Shown piece by piece: positions 48,306 through 60,870 of a DNA stretch of 64,000 nucleotides. The notes under the pieces were generated by a model, which was given only the letters and a program-made list of their open reading frames with translations, was not told where the DNA came from and did no database searches. Origin of the DNA: Apostichopus japonicus. Taxonomy: Eukaryota > Echinodermata > Holothuroidea > Aspidochirotida > Stichopodidae. The stretch is from positions 15,869,501 through 15,933,500 of the forward strand of contig NC_092569.1 in the NCBI RefSeq assembly GCF_037975245.1. The letters run 5' to 3'. The first letter of the stretch is position 1, and each line of letters opens with the position of its first letter. The translations under genes and the position numbers were made by a program.

Positions 48306-51270
48306 CTTATGGATGAGTTATACTAAAGCTCAACTACGCACTGTCTACCAATTGACTGTGTATTCATTTACCGTATCGATTAAGTGTTTGTTTACCTTCT
48401 TATATCTAGATTTCGATTTAGATCAACGGCCTTTGGATGCACAAGAACTATTGCGACCATTGTTGCTTAACACTATTTGATGTTTTTTTACAAATTCAAT
48501 GCAAACTTTACACGCTTTGCACATTCATCATACTGAAATGTCATGTCGTGTTGTTTTGAAGTAGTTTATCAAGTGTAAAATAGACTTTGTCCTTTTAGAG
48601 TACCTGAACAACATTAATTACGTCTCATGTACAGAATATAGTAAAGGATATTATACAACGGAATTATTTTATCCGGTAGCATGTTTTAAATTAAACTATA
48701 ATATCCCTCGGATAAAATAGTCAGAGGGAGATTATGCAAAGTCACACCTGTATTTTACTGAAAATACGATATATTTTGACAGTGTTAACCCTTATCAAAA
48801 CTGTATTAATTAATAGTTTATATTTATTTATCTTATATTTGATACCCCTGACAAAAAAATAAAACAAATGAAAAAAATCTATTGATTTGAGTCGGTAGTG
48901 AGCACCTTTCCTTCCAATTGGATATTCTTCTGACATTACATGAATATATAGAGCAATGAGCTATCAATAACATACAAAGAAAGTACGAACGTTAATTAAA
49001 TGAATTCAATATGTATTTCCTCCTTTTAATTTGTCTCTATAACGGATTATCAACAAAGTCTAACATTTGTCAATTTTACCAGTGATAAGTAATATTACTT
49101 ACTAGTTTTTTGTTCTAGTGAAATTCTTTTTTGCTTCCCCTTATTGATGAAGGATGCATTTGGATAGGTGGTTAGTTGTGTTTTTATGATTTTGAATTAT
49201 ATTTATATTACTTTTAGTATAGCGCCATCTTTATCTTTGCGACCACTCAGATCAGTTAAATTGTTTTTGTTACAGTTTGTTTTTTCAATGCAGCAGCATC
49301 GCTTGGTTTAGTTGCGAAAATTTAGCCTTAATCTTGCTCATTTTCTAACCTTTGAGTGTGATTGTCTGTGAGTATTAGTATTTTTCCACTGCTTAGTTAG
49401 GATTACAAAATTGCCAATCACAGTTATTATTGGCCAGTTTGCGCTGTGATTTTGAGAGGTGCCCTTATGTTTTTATCCCCCATTTTATGTATTACTGTAT
49501 ACCAGTTCCGCTACGTTCCAGTATTACATTGTTGCTACGGTTTGTGGGAATTATGCAAACTTGGGCTTACACGTTACCTGGTTGTTAGGGGTTTGCTTCA
49601 GTCGTACAAGGTTGTTTATTGTGGTATTTCTTGGTATCTTTATTATTGCAAGTACTTCACATCTATGCTTGGGAATTCTATTTACCATCACAACTCATTC
49701 AGTATGTGTCTTTACCTTGGGCTTCCAATTGCGTGATATTTAAACATCGTTATACGTAACATTCCCTACTTTGGTTCGTTATTCTCGAATTGAACAAGAC
49801 AGGTAACATTTGAACGCAATCGAGTTAACAACATCCTGCAAAAAGTTGCAAGCAAGAAATGTTAATCGTATTTATCCGCAACAAAGGCACTTATAACGTT
49901 ATTATTGGGGCATGGAATTAGTATATGCTATGGCCGTGTATGGCATATATTAGGTGTTTTAGATTATGATAAACCAGGGCCAGGAAATCGACTAAGCAGG
50001 TTTTAATAGACCGGATGGAGTTACATTTTCTATGATAGACTATAGGCCTATATATATTCATTATATTAATCGTTCACGAGGCCTTCGGTGCAAATCACTG
50101 TATGTTCGTATAATTTCGCTAACCAGGCGAGGATACCGTAACGTTAACATGTAGTTCAATTGACCCATCACTGTCCATGACTCTGTGAATTCTCTGTCAC
50201 GTCCGAAACAGGCGTGGCTCGTGATTGACAGCTTAGTTGTGATGGTTTTAGTCATCATTTAATATTTGATATTGCAGACACATATGCGTGTTAGAGTTTT
50301 CTTTATTAACATTACACAATGTAGCCTAGCCTTGGTCTACGTTAAGGGACCAAACGCCGAACTGGCTTCTTCGTGAAAGATAAAGGGGGTTCCAGCAACA
50401 AAGACCCCTCCATTGAATATGAACAACTAAATAACGTTGACCTTCACCACGAACTATAATTACATGTGTTTGTATACAAATACAGCTTTGTTTTGGGGTT
50501 GGAGGAAAAATCGGTTACATGGCTGTATAGCGCCCTCAGTTTTTAGCGTGAGGAGAGCACAGGTGGTGTTTACATAATTTCGTTATTGACCAGTAAGTAA
50601 GTGATAAACATTATTATTATATTTCTTCGGAGCATTAGCTACCAACAACATTGTTAGGCTATCCACTGTACATTAGTTGATGAATAATCATGTAAATTAT
50701 GGAATCGATCATGAAATTAAAAAAACACTATTTGATGTCTAAGCTTTAACTGGCGGTTGGCCCTCTTGTTTTTCACTAACACTATTCAAGATAATGATGA
50801 ACGAATCTTCACCTCATTGAATCTGAGATTACACCACATACTAGACTAGTCATAGCTGAACATGCTCTCTAGAGGCTTCTCCATTGTAAGTTTCCATTTA
50901 GACTGTCAGTGTTACATAAAGACTAACAGGTCCTGCTGTACTGGAACCGATTGTACTAGCAATCAAAATCACAATTAAAACATAGTTCATGTGCCACCAG
51001 CCGATGCTCATAGCTAGTAAAGTAACTACTGTTGCCACCTGTTACACAAGTTACCGTGTTACGAACATAAAGCAGTAATTACTGATGCACGGTTGTGGGA
51101 CAGGAACAGTAGTAACATGTGTTACAGGTGGCACCGGTAGTTACTGTACTAACTATGTGTTTGATGTAAAGGAGGTACGGTACCGCTTCATTCCAGTTCA
51201 CACTTCTCTTTAAATCACGCCAATTATTCATGTCGAGAACGAAGAAAGGCCATGTTCGGGTTTATCCATA
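48306..51270. other. Downstream of the IFIT-like gene, no gene seen
   Basis: A polyadenylation-signal candidate AATAAA lies at 48858-48863. Hydrophobic open frames at 49.45-49.74 kb have no domain signature and overlap in two frames, so they are not called. Confidence 0.45.
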
Positions 51271-51687
51271 TGTCTACCTATGACATAAAACGACTTGATA
51301 CGACTTCATTTTAGAATAGCGTATTAAAGAACTCGCATTCAATGAAAACGATATCTTTGGGGGAAAAATTGCTTATTTAAAAAACGCATATCGACACCAA
51401 GGATAACATTTGCAGTTACGTAGCAGTCCCAATAAAAGGTGCTCGATTGACTCTTCGTCAATGTTGCAAAAGGAACACAGTAGAGATTCTGACTTCCCCT
51501 TTGGAAACAAAAGTCTATTGGTACCTAAAATCCTGTGATGGAATCTGAACTGAGAAAAATGGAAGCTTGGATTCAGAAAGGGTGCTCCAAGGAATATTAA
51601 AGATGCGACGCCAGTCGTGCTCGGTAATGTCAAACAAAACTATGTTGCCACTTGTGAATGGCGGTAGGCGGCCTATAGTTTCTTTTA
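51271..51687 (-). mobile_element. L1/Tx1-like LINE remnant, C-terminal part of ORF2
   Basis: Minus-strand reading includes IKETIGRLPPF, DITEHDWRRIFNIPW, FRFHHRILGTNRLLF and the zinc-finger-like CSFCNIDEESIEHL. A final HLLWDC then follows in a shifted frame, giving C-x2-C..H-x4-C as at the end of L1/Tx1-type ORF2. Frame breaks and stops show it is dead. It continues at 52802-53330 beyond an inserted MITE. Confidence 0.75.
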
Positions 51688-52801
51688 TGCAGGCGTCACA
51701 CTGTCGCGAAGTTGACACCAGATGGCCATACGAATATGGAATTTGAACTTCGCACGAAGATGGCCCCGAACTTGGTCAACAGCCAATCAACAGCCGAAGC
51801 AAGTACGATGCCTACAGAAGGTCACACGATGGCACCCGAACCACACACGAAGGCAACACGAAGATGTGCATTTCTATTTAAGTAGTTTACCCGCAGGACA
51901 CACGAATGCCACACGAAGGCCACACGATGGCTACAAGACGACGTATTGATAAGTACATTGTCGAATGCTAGAAAGGCAAATAGCAAGAAATGACAAAGTG
52001 AAATAAAATAATGCTTTCTTATTGTAAGAGGAGGTGCTGGGCCTGTAAGAAGTGCTCATCATGTTCTCTGAGGTACATCAAAAGAAGCAATGCTGCTGCT
52101 TTCTTTTTCCTGGTTGTCTCATCACCAAAGTATGCCATTCTGCAGGAACTGAATTGTGGTTAGTTGTAATTGTGATTGTAGCTTTGGGAGTTACACACGC
52201 CTCTACTGTAGAGTTGCTTAGGACTGTCTGTGGAAGATTCTTTGAGGCTGGCCTTTATATGTCCACGTTACCATGACACCTGGGAAACGCTTGAGGTTCA
52301 CAAATTCGGCTGTCTTCGCCGACACCGTGGTCCCATCTCGATGTCATCGTAATATAATACGATGGTTACTCGACGGCATTGCGAGGGCTTCACGTATTCG
52401 TGTTACCTTCATAAGACAACCGGGCAGCTTCTTGTTTCCTTCGTATTGTCTTCGTGAGGCGAAAATGCCCGATGGCACCGATGATCACACGAATTAAAAA
52501 CGAAGATGACACGATTTGATAAGATGCCCTCACGATGGCCTTACGAAGGGCAAAATGGTCACACGAATTCAACACGAAAACGAACCTTCGCAAGGTCTTC
52601 GGGCAATTTTTTGGCATGCCAAAGATTTGGCCACCACTCACGAAGTTGCTGCCGGAGCCTGAAAAACTCCACCGGCGGTCATACGATGGCTTAAGATGCC
52701 CTCACGAATGGCCCGATGTTTTTACGATCAGAGCCGAATTTGAACATTTTCTTTATCGTGTGTCCATCTGATGTCAACTTCGGGACAGTGTGACGCCAGC
52801 A
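51688..52801. mobile_element. PIF/Harbinger-like MITE (1114 bp) inside the LINE remnant
   Basis: The ends form inverted repeats TGCAGGCGTCACACTGTC and TGCTGGCGTCACACTGTC, continuing through CGAAGTTGACA(C/T)CAGATGG. TTA flanks both ends (51685-51687 and 52802-52804), the 3-bp T(A/T)A target duplication of PIF/Harbinger elements. The subterminal 200-300 bp on each side are packed with short CACGAAGG/CACGATGG words. No transposase frame was recognised. Confidence 0.78.
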
Positions 52802-53330
52802 TTAAGATAGAGTGGGTAGCAGAATTGAGAGGCTGATTAAGAACGAATACACCTTTCAAACAATTCAGAAGATGGATTTGAAAAGTTAACATTACTACAA
52901 CCAGACCTCCTCCATTCAATTGGAATGACATTAATTAAGCCCCAATAAGTTGTAACCGGGAAAGCACTTTATTTGCAAAAGCTTTACAAAACAGAGGAGC
53001 TCCGTTCACGTCGAAGAGATCGCCCACAAATAAAATCCCTTCTCTATACAAAATACTGTTAAAACCTACATTTACATTCATGCGTAAGTGAGAGTTATTC
53101 CACATATATTCATATCCGAAAGAGTCCGTGGGTGGCATATACGTGATGTCACACCACGCCACATATATTTGTTTAATAAAACCTTTCGAATGTTTTTGAC
53201 ATCGGATTTCTGACAATTGCATTAGAAAAAAAAAAACAGTGTTTAACCAAAAGGTAGTAGGTATAGATCGAAGAAAACTTTCCACGGTCCATCCATATCA
53301 TTTGTTTAACGGCGGACCCAGGTGCAATTC
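52802..53330 (-). mobile_element. L1/Tx1-like LINE remnant, part upstream of the MITE
   Basis: Minus-strand frames give YMWNNSHLRMN, ILYREGILFVGDLFDVNGAP, then in another frame GLINVIPIEWRRSG and ATHSIL. Past the MITE the frame resumes as KETIGRLPPF. The order (WNNS, GI-FVGDL-DVNG, GLINVIP-EW, HRILGTNKLLF, C2HC) is that of a Tx1-like ORF2 C-terminus. Confidence 0.75.
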
Positions 53331-53844
53331 AGACTTTTAACAAAACATTCAATGTGAGGGGAACTTTTAATCCCCCCTCACCTAAACAATCTATTATCGA
53401 TCGATTAATCGATCGTGTCTAGATTGCCATATGACTACACTCCCAAAGTGTTTGATTTCTGAAATGACTCCATACCAGAAGGACCAGAAGGACCCATGAA
53501 CGATTCTGAATGATTTAAGAGAGGGTATGAACGGTAATTTCACGATTTTGGTGGTTCTTCATAGTGAGCTAGTGTGATTTCTATGGAAAAAATGACAGAT
53601 TGAGTTTCGTAATTGTTTGTCTTGTGGCGCAACTAATAAAAACACAATTTTGTCATACAAAGGTGATAGTAGAGTACTGCATGAGAGCCCGTATCGTTTT
53701 ACGTAGTGCAATTGGTACTATTAGTATTACGTATGCTACGTATTAATAACAATCCTAGGGCGATACAGACAGTGTTGAATATGCTTGTGTGGCGGGTTTT
53801 ACATCCAATTCAAAGGAGGTATACCTGGCGGCGAAACAAATCCA
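53331..53844. other. Spacer between oppositely oriented LINE remnants
   Basis: No gene. Includes a perfect short palindrome around ATCGATCGATTAATCGATCG at 53396-53416. Confidence 0.5.
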
Positions 53845-56700
53845 GTTAAACAGAGCCGCTTAGATTTTGTCTTGGTTTCATCCGGATTACTTAATACTGT
53901 CAGTGTCAAATTCATTATTAACAGCAAGCCATAGGACTGATCATTCATTAATTAGCACATTTTTTAATTTAAATAAGGTCACAACAGGAAGAGGATTGTG
54001 GAAATTTAATAACTCTTTACTGAAAGATGACTACTATTTTACGATTGTTAAAGACACAATTGCCACAACTAATGATGAATATGCATGTTTTCCGTATGTT
54101 CGAGAGAATATTAATATAATTCCCAGAAAGGATATTCAGTGCGTTAATAATGATCAGCTGTTCTTCGAGATGCTTCTTTTAAATATTAGAGGGAAAACAA
54201 TTTCATACTCTTCATACAAGAAAAAGGTACAAGATTGCATGGAAAAAAAATAACTCAAACATGAAATTGACCGAATACATTCGTATTGTAATGAAAGTGA
54301 GGATACAAGAAACTATATTGATGAGTTAAATCGTAAGCTTCAGTCTATTCGTGAGAAAAGACTCCAAGGATGTATGGTAAGGGCCCGTGTGGAATGTTCT
54401 GAAGAAGGAGAGAAACCTTCAAAATTATTTCTCAATTTAGAAAAAGAAACCATGTTAGTAAACTCATTAGTCACTTGAAAATATTAATAATCAAGATATT
54501 TATGACCATGATCATATACAGAGAGTAATTTTTAATTTTTATCAACATTTATATAGTTCTCAGGATGCTTATTTAAGAAATGAAGATCTACAAGAGAAGT
54601 TTGGTCAAAGTGTTATAAAATTATCAGTCAATGAGTCTAGTAACCTTGAAGGTCTTTTGACTTATGAGGAAGTTACTTGTGTTTTATATGAAGAACAACA
54701 AATCTCTTGGCTCTGATGGTTTTACTGTTAAGTTTTTAACAAATTTCTGGAATGATCTTGGTCATATTTTGTTACGGTCATTGAATTTCAGCTATGAAAA
54801 TTTGTTATCGGTTACACAAAGGCACGGTGTCATCACCCTAATTCCTGAAGGTGATAAACCTCGTTTTTGTTTGAAGAATTGGAGACCAATTTCACTGCTT
54901 AATGTGTCTTATAAAATTGCATCTTCCTGCATTGCAAATCGTATGAAGGCAGTTCTTCCTAATATTATTATTCTTTCAACCAAAGTGGCTTCCTCAAGGG
55001 TCGGTATATTGGTGATAGAATTCGTACAGTGTATGACAATATTAATAGCCTTGAAGAAGACCAAACGCCAGGGATTTTATTTGGGATTGATTTTGAAAAG
55101 GCTTTTGATAGTACTCCGCCTTTTTATGTTCGGTCTTTCCATTATCCAGTGGTTTGATACTTTTTATAGTGATATGTATTCCTCTGTTCTTGTAAATGGC
55201 TTTTCATTTCTATTGATAGTGGTTGCAGACAAGGAGACTCTTTGTCTCCATATCTCTTTATTTTAAGTGTAGAATTATTGAGCATTCTTATTAATAATGA
55301 TAATTCTATCCAGGGTATTGATATTGGAGGAAGCTGTTATAAATTTGTTCAGTATGCTGATTATACAACCTTTTTCATGCACGGGGATGAAATATCTTTT
55401 AAAATGTATTATGAAACAGCTCGATGATTTTGGTTCTTTGTCTGGGCTAAAAATAAAGCCTAGCAAGTCTCTTCTTGTTAGGTTGAGGAGTTTGAAAGGG
55501 TCTTCGTTTCCTTTTAATGAAAAATATAATATATGTTGGAATAAAGGTGATGAATTTACACTATTGGGGATTGTTTTTAATACTAATCTAAGTAGTATGA
55601 TTGATAAGAACTATGATAATGCACTGACTAAAGTGTTAATATTTTAAAGATGTGGGAGAAACGTAATTTTACAGTGCTGGGTCGCATTACCATTGTTAAA
55701 TCTTTATTATTGCCTTGTTTTAATTACTATATTATGACGCTCCCATTACCCAGTCCAGAGTATATTGAAAGATTACACTCCATGTTTTTTGTTTTCCATT
55801 TTGTGTGAAAAAATAAACCAGACCGTATAAGTCGGTAACAATTAATACAAAGATACCCCGATGGGGGATTGGAAATGATAGATGTTTGTAAACATTGTAT
55901 TGCTCTTACGATATTTACGTTTGAACATTTGTTGAAGAGCAAGAGCTCTAGTTTTGTCTTCTGTATTTTACGTAGGTGCAATAAAAGTATTAAATCTTTC
56001 TTTGATCATAGGGATTTTTATTTGAAGTTAGTGAGTTCAAAAATCTGTAATCCTTTTTGGAAGAACCTTTTTGAAACTACCCATAATTTAATTCATGATG
56101 TTTTCTCTACTATTGACCATGATATTCACTATATTAAGATTGATAATTTGGAATAGCAGTTTATTTAAAGTTGGAAATAGCCCAGTATATATTACAAGCG
56201 TTGCTATGACAAGGCGATTTGATTAGTTATGGTACTTTTTATACTTTTGATAATTTAACTCAAGATTTCATAACATATCAACCAATTTTTTGGAGTATTA
56301 TGATATTATCAGCTATATTTAAAAAAATGGAAAGGTTTATCCAATGATACAATTTTAAGGGTTATTTTTCCTAATAATAGTTATATAAATATAATATAAA
56401 TACTCTGCATGCAAGTGCTTCTTTATTTCTCTAAACAGTTTACAATAGATTGCTGGAGTTCTCAGGTTATGAGCACAAATCCTATATTAAGTGGTGCCAG
56501 ACTATTGATATCAGTTAAAAGGATTGGTCTCTTTATTGTTTCGTCCCTTTTCGGTGTTCGAGTGACGTTAAAATTAGATGGTTTCAACATAGTCTGTTGC
56601 ATAGGATTATTCCAACTAACAAGTATTTGCATCTAATAAAAGTTATCACTTCTGATAATTGTGATTTTTGTCAATCGAAATAGATCGTCGCCGTTATTAG
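53845..56700 (+). mobile_element. L1/Tx1-like LINE remnant: endonuclease end, reverse transcriptase, C-terminus
   Basis: It starts within the end of an AP-endonuclease (RLDFVLVS, then SHRTDHSLI). The reverse transcriptase follows: KNNKSLGSDGFTVKFL, LIPEGDKPRFCLKNWRPISL, FGIDFEKAFDS and GCRQGD-region remnants, then SPYLFILSVELLSILINN and QYADYTTFF. It ends with FGSLSGLKIKPSKS, LGRITIVKSLLLP and a degenerate CDFC. At least six frame breaks or stops are visible. The catalytic YADD box has become YADY, so the enzyme is inactive. The 5' end is truncated. Confidence 0.85.
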
Positions 56701-57180
56701 TAAAGACAATGCCTAAGAAATGTTATGGACCTTGAGTAAGTTTAATACCGAAATCATTAATGAACATTGGACTACGGTGAATAAGAGGACCCAACGGAAA
56801 CATATATATAAGACTTGCTCAAATTCACGTCACGATCAGACGAACGAGAGCTTAACGTTATTAAGAACACAAAGAATTTCCTTAAGAAAATGTCTGTTAT
56901 GATCAATTAAAAAGACCGAATGTAATCCGCGTATTGAAGCAATCCTGTTTCATCTCCAGCAATATAAATGTTATCAAAATGACAATTAAACAGTTGTATA
57001 CTTGTTGTGTTGTTTTGTTGTATTGTTTTTTTGTTTTTTTTTTATTTACTGGCTATTATACCCAGTGAAACTGCCTGATCCAGAGGGAGATTATATTTTA
57101 CGGTGGAGATTTTCATAAAAATTGTTTTAGTTTTATTTTTATTTGCGTTCTTGTGTTCGTGTCCCCAGCGGCACTACAGA
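56701..57180. other. Intergenic, no gene seen
   Basis: T-rich stretch at 57000-57050. No recognisable exon. Confidence 0.5.
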
Positions 57181-58490
57181 CGGATATGGTCAAGACTTTT
57201 ATTGGAGGCTGGGTAAGGGCTTGGCTACCATTATGTTATTTCAGGTTAATATATACAATTAACTTGATTTTCTGTTAATCAGATCAGATAATATCACTTG
57301 AACACCGGCTTTATAATCACCCCATGCATTACCACACAAACACACACTACACGTTTCAATTCCTGTGTCGTGACATAAAACACATGCAGTACTTCTTGCC
57401 CTCATAGGAGTGTATATGGTTGATGGATACCTTTTTGAACCAATATCGATTTAGAAAAGGACAGAATGGTAAATAAAAACTATAACAAAGTAGAACAAAG
57501 TGAGGTGGCCGACGTCGACAGTGTTTTCCACAACTTTGAAACGCCAACATAGAGATAACATGGCTTGATTCTGATTTGTAAGGTCAGCACCATCGATATC
57601 GTTACGGTACTGTACCTGTACCATCATTACCAATACAAGGTTTACTGAAACATGAGTATGTTGGAAGTTCTGGCCATTGTTTGGGAGCCCTGGGTCAATC
57701 TACAAGTGGTAACACCTCCTTAGCGAGAGCCTGTAGGGCAAAACCAACCGTAGCAGCAAAACGTATGATCGTGTGCATTTGTTTATTACAGTTAACCTTC
57801 CGTCCTTTTTTAACCTCAGTTTAAGTACATATCCGCTTCTCCGCGTGTACCTTGAAGCTGATTTACTGGAGCCAAGACATGATATTGCTCTTCTATATAA
57901 GTGTTTGTTCTCATCAAAGTACAGTTTCTCTTGAACAAATAAATAAAGCCTAGCTGTGAGTAAAACAATTAGTCAGTTCTCACAGCCATTAATGAATAAA
58001 CTAACTGGTGTATTGAACACAATTGAAGCTTTATTAAAGACAATATGTTTCCTTCGATTTTTGGTTACCATGGAGAGGCATGACTATCGTGAGATTAAGA
58101 ATGGTTTTGTTAATATATCTTTGTTGCAGTTGCCAATGAATTAATTTTAAATGGGTTCAGATGAGAATCACACCTTATTAAAGACTTTGATTTTCTTCAA
58201 TTTTATTGAAAGTGAATAACCGAAAATATCATTTCATTTATTACGTTGTTGAAATCTGATTGGATGATATATTTCAATCTTTACTGCTGTCTGTTCACAA
58301 GAGTTTGAGCAATAATTAATCAACGCCATTCATGAATATTCTGAATGGTATATTGAACACAAAAGAAGATGTATCTCAATACAATATTTTCCCTTCGATT
58401 TTAGCTATCATGGAAGGGAAGGCTTCTGAAAATATGATTTAAGATCAGCATACTCCAGAAAAGTTTTTAACACTAAGCTACGGTGGTATG

Positions 58491-58493
<3 letters not shown>

Positions 58494-58568
<75 letters not shown>

Positions 58569-58580
58569 AATATATATATT
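58494..58580. repeat. (TA)n microsatellite
   Basis: TA tract beginning after GGTGGTATGTA; copy 2 has a shorter TA tract at the equivalent place (60296-60333). Confidence 0.95.
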
Positions 58581-58599
58581 TGTTGTACACAATAAACCC

Positions 58600-58990
58600 T
58601 AACAAAGAGGAAATTTCGACCTGCACAAAAGCACTCAAAGCGAAACGTGCCGAAAACCACGCTAAGGAAAAATTGGCTGAATTGATGCAGCTAAGCTTGA
58701 CCAGCAGTTATCTGCTGGTTGGCAGCAAACACTACCTCCAAATTCATGGCACTGCAATGGTTCCAAGATGACACCGTCTTTTGCCAACATCTTTATGGGA
58801 ATCCTCGAAAAAGAATTTCGATCTCGACAAAACTTGAAACCACACACGTGGTTACGTTTCATTGACGATATCTTCATAATATGGACCCATGGCGAGGCAA
58901 ATCTAAAACTCTAAAGATTTCTCTGGACACGACGTTCACTTCCTGGACACAACTGTGGCCCTACAAAATGGTTCACTCAAAACAGGCATG
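58600..58990 (+). mobile_element. Penelope-like reverse transcriptase fragment, copy 1
   Basis: Frames give ELMQLSLTSSYLLVGSKHYL, QIHGTAM, then after one shift MTPSFANIFMGILEKEF, KPHTWLRFIDDIFIIWTHGE. The FIDD box contains the paired catalytic aspartates. The order is that of the RT of Penelope-like elements. Later the frame breaks near 58910 and DVHFLDT-type sequence follows in mixed frames. It is a dead, truncated fragment. Confidence 0.75.
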
Positions 58991-59050
58991 TTCAATAAAG
59001 TCACGAACAAGCTTGAACATAAAGTTACTTCAAGTTGCAAAATATTGCAC

Positions 59051-59879
59051 CAGATTGCACCTAAGGACCCTTAATTAATCTAAAATTTCTTAGGAGGAAC
59101 CATATTCCTCATAGACCCCTCCCCATTGATGGCATTCATTCAAATAAACATCGTGCCTTCAAATTAAGTGTTGTTTCTTCCTGTGCCCCCAAGTTTGAAA
59201 TGTCTGGCGACGCCACTGCCTCACTCCCTCCTTCCCACAGTATGTCTTTCTTGAATGTAACTGTTCTTTGTAAATTGTAAATGATCACACAATTTTTAAA
59301 TTTCAGCATCCTTACTTTTTAGTGGAGTGGATCAAAATGGGGAGGAGACATCCCTTCACGTGAAACCCTGATCACTTGGTGCCTGGTTTTCAGACAGTGA
59401 TATGAAATAAATATTTTCAAGAAATCGCAACCAATAAAATTGACTAAGGCAAGAATATTACTGAACCACACTAGTTTAGTAGAGTGAGATAACACGTTAT
59501 TTATACTGATTGACCGTGATAACCGAAATGATTGGTATTGCTTGAATCTGTGCAGAACACATCTTACTTTTTATTGTAAATATTAATATTGAAGCAAATT
59601 AAAAATATAACAGTAGAATGAAACGAGGAGTTACCAGGACGTCGATGCTGTTGAGGGGCGAATTCAGCACTTAACAATCATCCTTATATATGAGAGATAT
59701 AAAACTAAAATTTTCAAGTAACTTTCAACATATAGTGTATAGATCCGACATGCTTTCTCCACGTCCTTTAAACACGTAATGGAGTGTGCCATGAAGCTTC
59801 CTTAACATCACATCCGATCTTTGCAAATCGCTCACACACGATGCCATTAAGCGTAAATGTATCAATTTCATAAATGTTT
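59051..59879. other. Spacer between the duplicated segments
   Basis: No gene seen. GGCGACGCCACTGCC near 59207-59221 resembles a hAT end without a visible partner. Confidence 0.4.
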
Positions 59880-60290
59880 AAATTTATTTTTTTAAACGGA
59901 TATGGTCGGGACTTTTTATTGGAGAATTAAGTGAGGTGGCTGTACGTCAACACTATTTCTAAACTTTGAAACGCCAACATAGAGACAACATGGCTTGATT
60001 CTGGTGTGTATGGTCAGCACCATCGACATTTCATTTATTACGTTGTTGATATCTGATTGGATGATATGTATATCAACCTTTACTGCTGTCTCTTCACAAG
60101 AGTTTAAGCGATAATTAATCAACGCCATTTAATGAATATTCTGAATGGTACATTGAACACAAAAAAAGCTGTATATCAATACAATATTTTCCATTCGATT
60201 TTAGTTATCATGGACAGGCACTGTGGCTTCAGAATAAATTATTAAAGATCAACACACTCCAGAAAAGTTTGTACCACTTAGCTACGGTGG

Positions 60291-60338
<48 letters not shown>

Positions 60339-60411
60339 AATTGTTCGATACAGGTGATAAACGCCGACAGTGGAATTACGACCTTCCTTACCGGTTTAGA
60401 ACCTCTGGACA

Positions 60412-60450
60412 TACAATCAGCGTCCATGGCCTAGTTGGTTAGGGTGTCCG
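60412..60450 (+). mobile_element. tRNA-like stretch, SINE head candidate
   Basis: ATGGCCTAGTTGGTTAGGGT then GTCCGCGTG has an A-box-like TGGCCTAGTTGG. No B box follows because the sequence runs directly into Penelope-like DNA. Present only in copy 2 of the direct duplication. Confidence 0.4.
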
Positions 60451-60454
60451 CGTG

Positions 60455-60870
60455 AGGGAATTTTGGCCTGCACAAAGGCATTCAAACCGAAACGTGGCAA
60501 ATCACCCACGAAGGAAGAATTGGCTGAATTGATGCAACTAATCTGGTATTTGGCAACAAACCGACTAGCTCCAAATTCATGGCACCGCAATGGGTACCAA
60601 AATCACACCGTCTTGTGCAATTTTTTTGATGGAAACCCTCTTGAAGGAATTTCTATCCCGACAAAACTTCAAACCACACACGTGGTTTCGTTTCATTGAC
60701 GATATCTCCATGATATGGACCCATGGCTAGGCAAATCTTAAACTCTTCATTGATTACATAAACTCGTTTCATCACACAATCAAATTTACTGCAGATTTTT
60801 CTGAATGTGACGTTCACTTCCTGGACACCACTGTGACCCTCAAAAATGGTTCACTAAAAACACATGCATA
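60455..60870 (+). mobile_element. Penelope-like reverse transcriptase fragment, copy 2
   Basis: Reads CTKAFKPKRGKSPTKEELAE, ELMQLIWYLATNRLAPNSW, then in other frames FIDDISMIWTHG, FIDYINSFHHTIKF and DVHFLDTTVTLKNGSL. The FIDD aspartates and the DVHFLDT motif are recognisable. Several indels and a TAG within the conserved THGE region mark it as dead. Confidence 0.75.

Larger units (their letters stand above)
57181..59050. repeat. Direct duplication, copy 1
   Basis: Two parts match 59880-60870 in the same order: 57181-57600 (ACGGATATGGTC, GTGAGGTGGC, GAAACGCCAACATAGAGA) and 58233-59000 (CATTTATTACGTTGTTGA, CTACGGTGGTATGTA, then a TA tract and a Penelope-like fragment). Copy 1 holds about 630 bp between the parts that copy 2 lacks. 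Confidence 0.8.
59880..60870. repeat. Direct duplication, copy 2
   Basis: Matches 57181-57600 and 58233-59000 without the intervening sequence. It contains a short TA tract (60296-60333) and the second Penelope-like fragment. It also has an insertion of about 110 bp with a tRNA-like stretch that copy 1 lacks. Confidence 0.8.

Noticed and set aside
49446-49743. Two overlapping hydrophobic open frames
   Set aside because: No domain, no splice context, and both frames look equally protein-like, which is expected of T-rich DNA.
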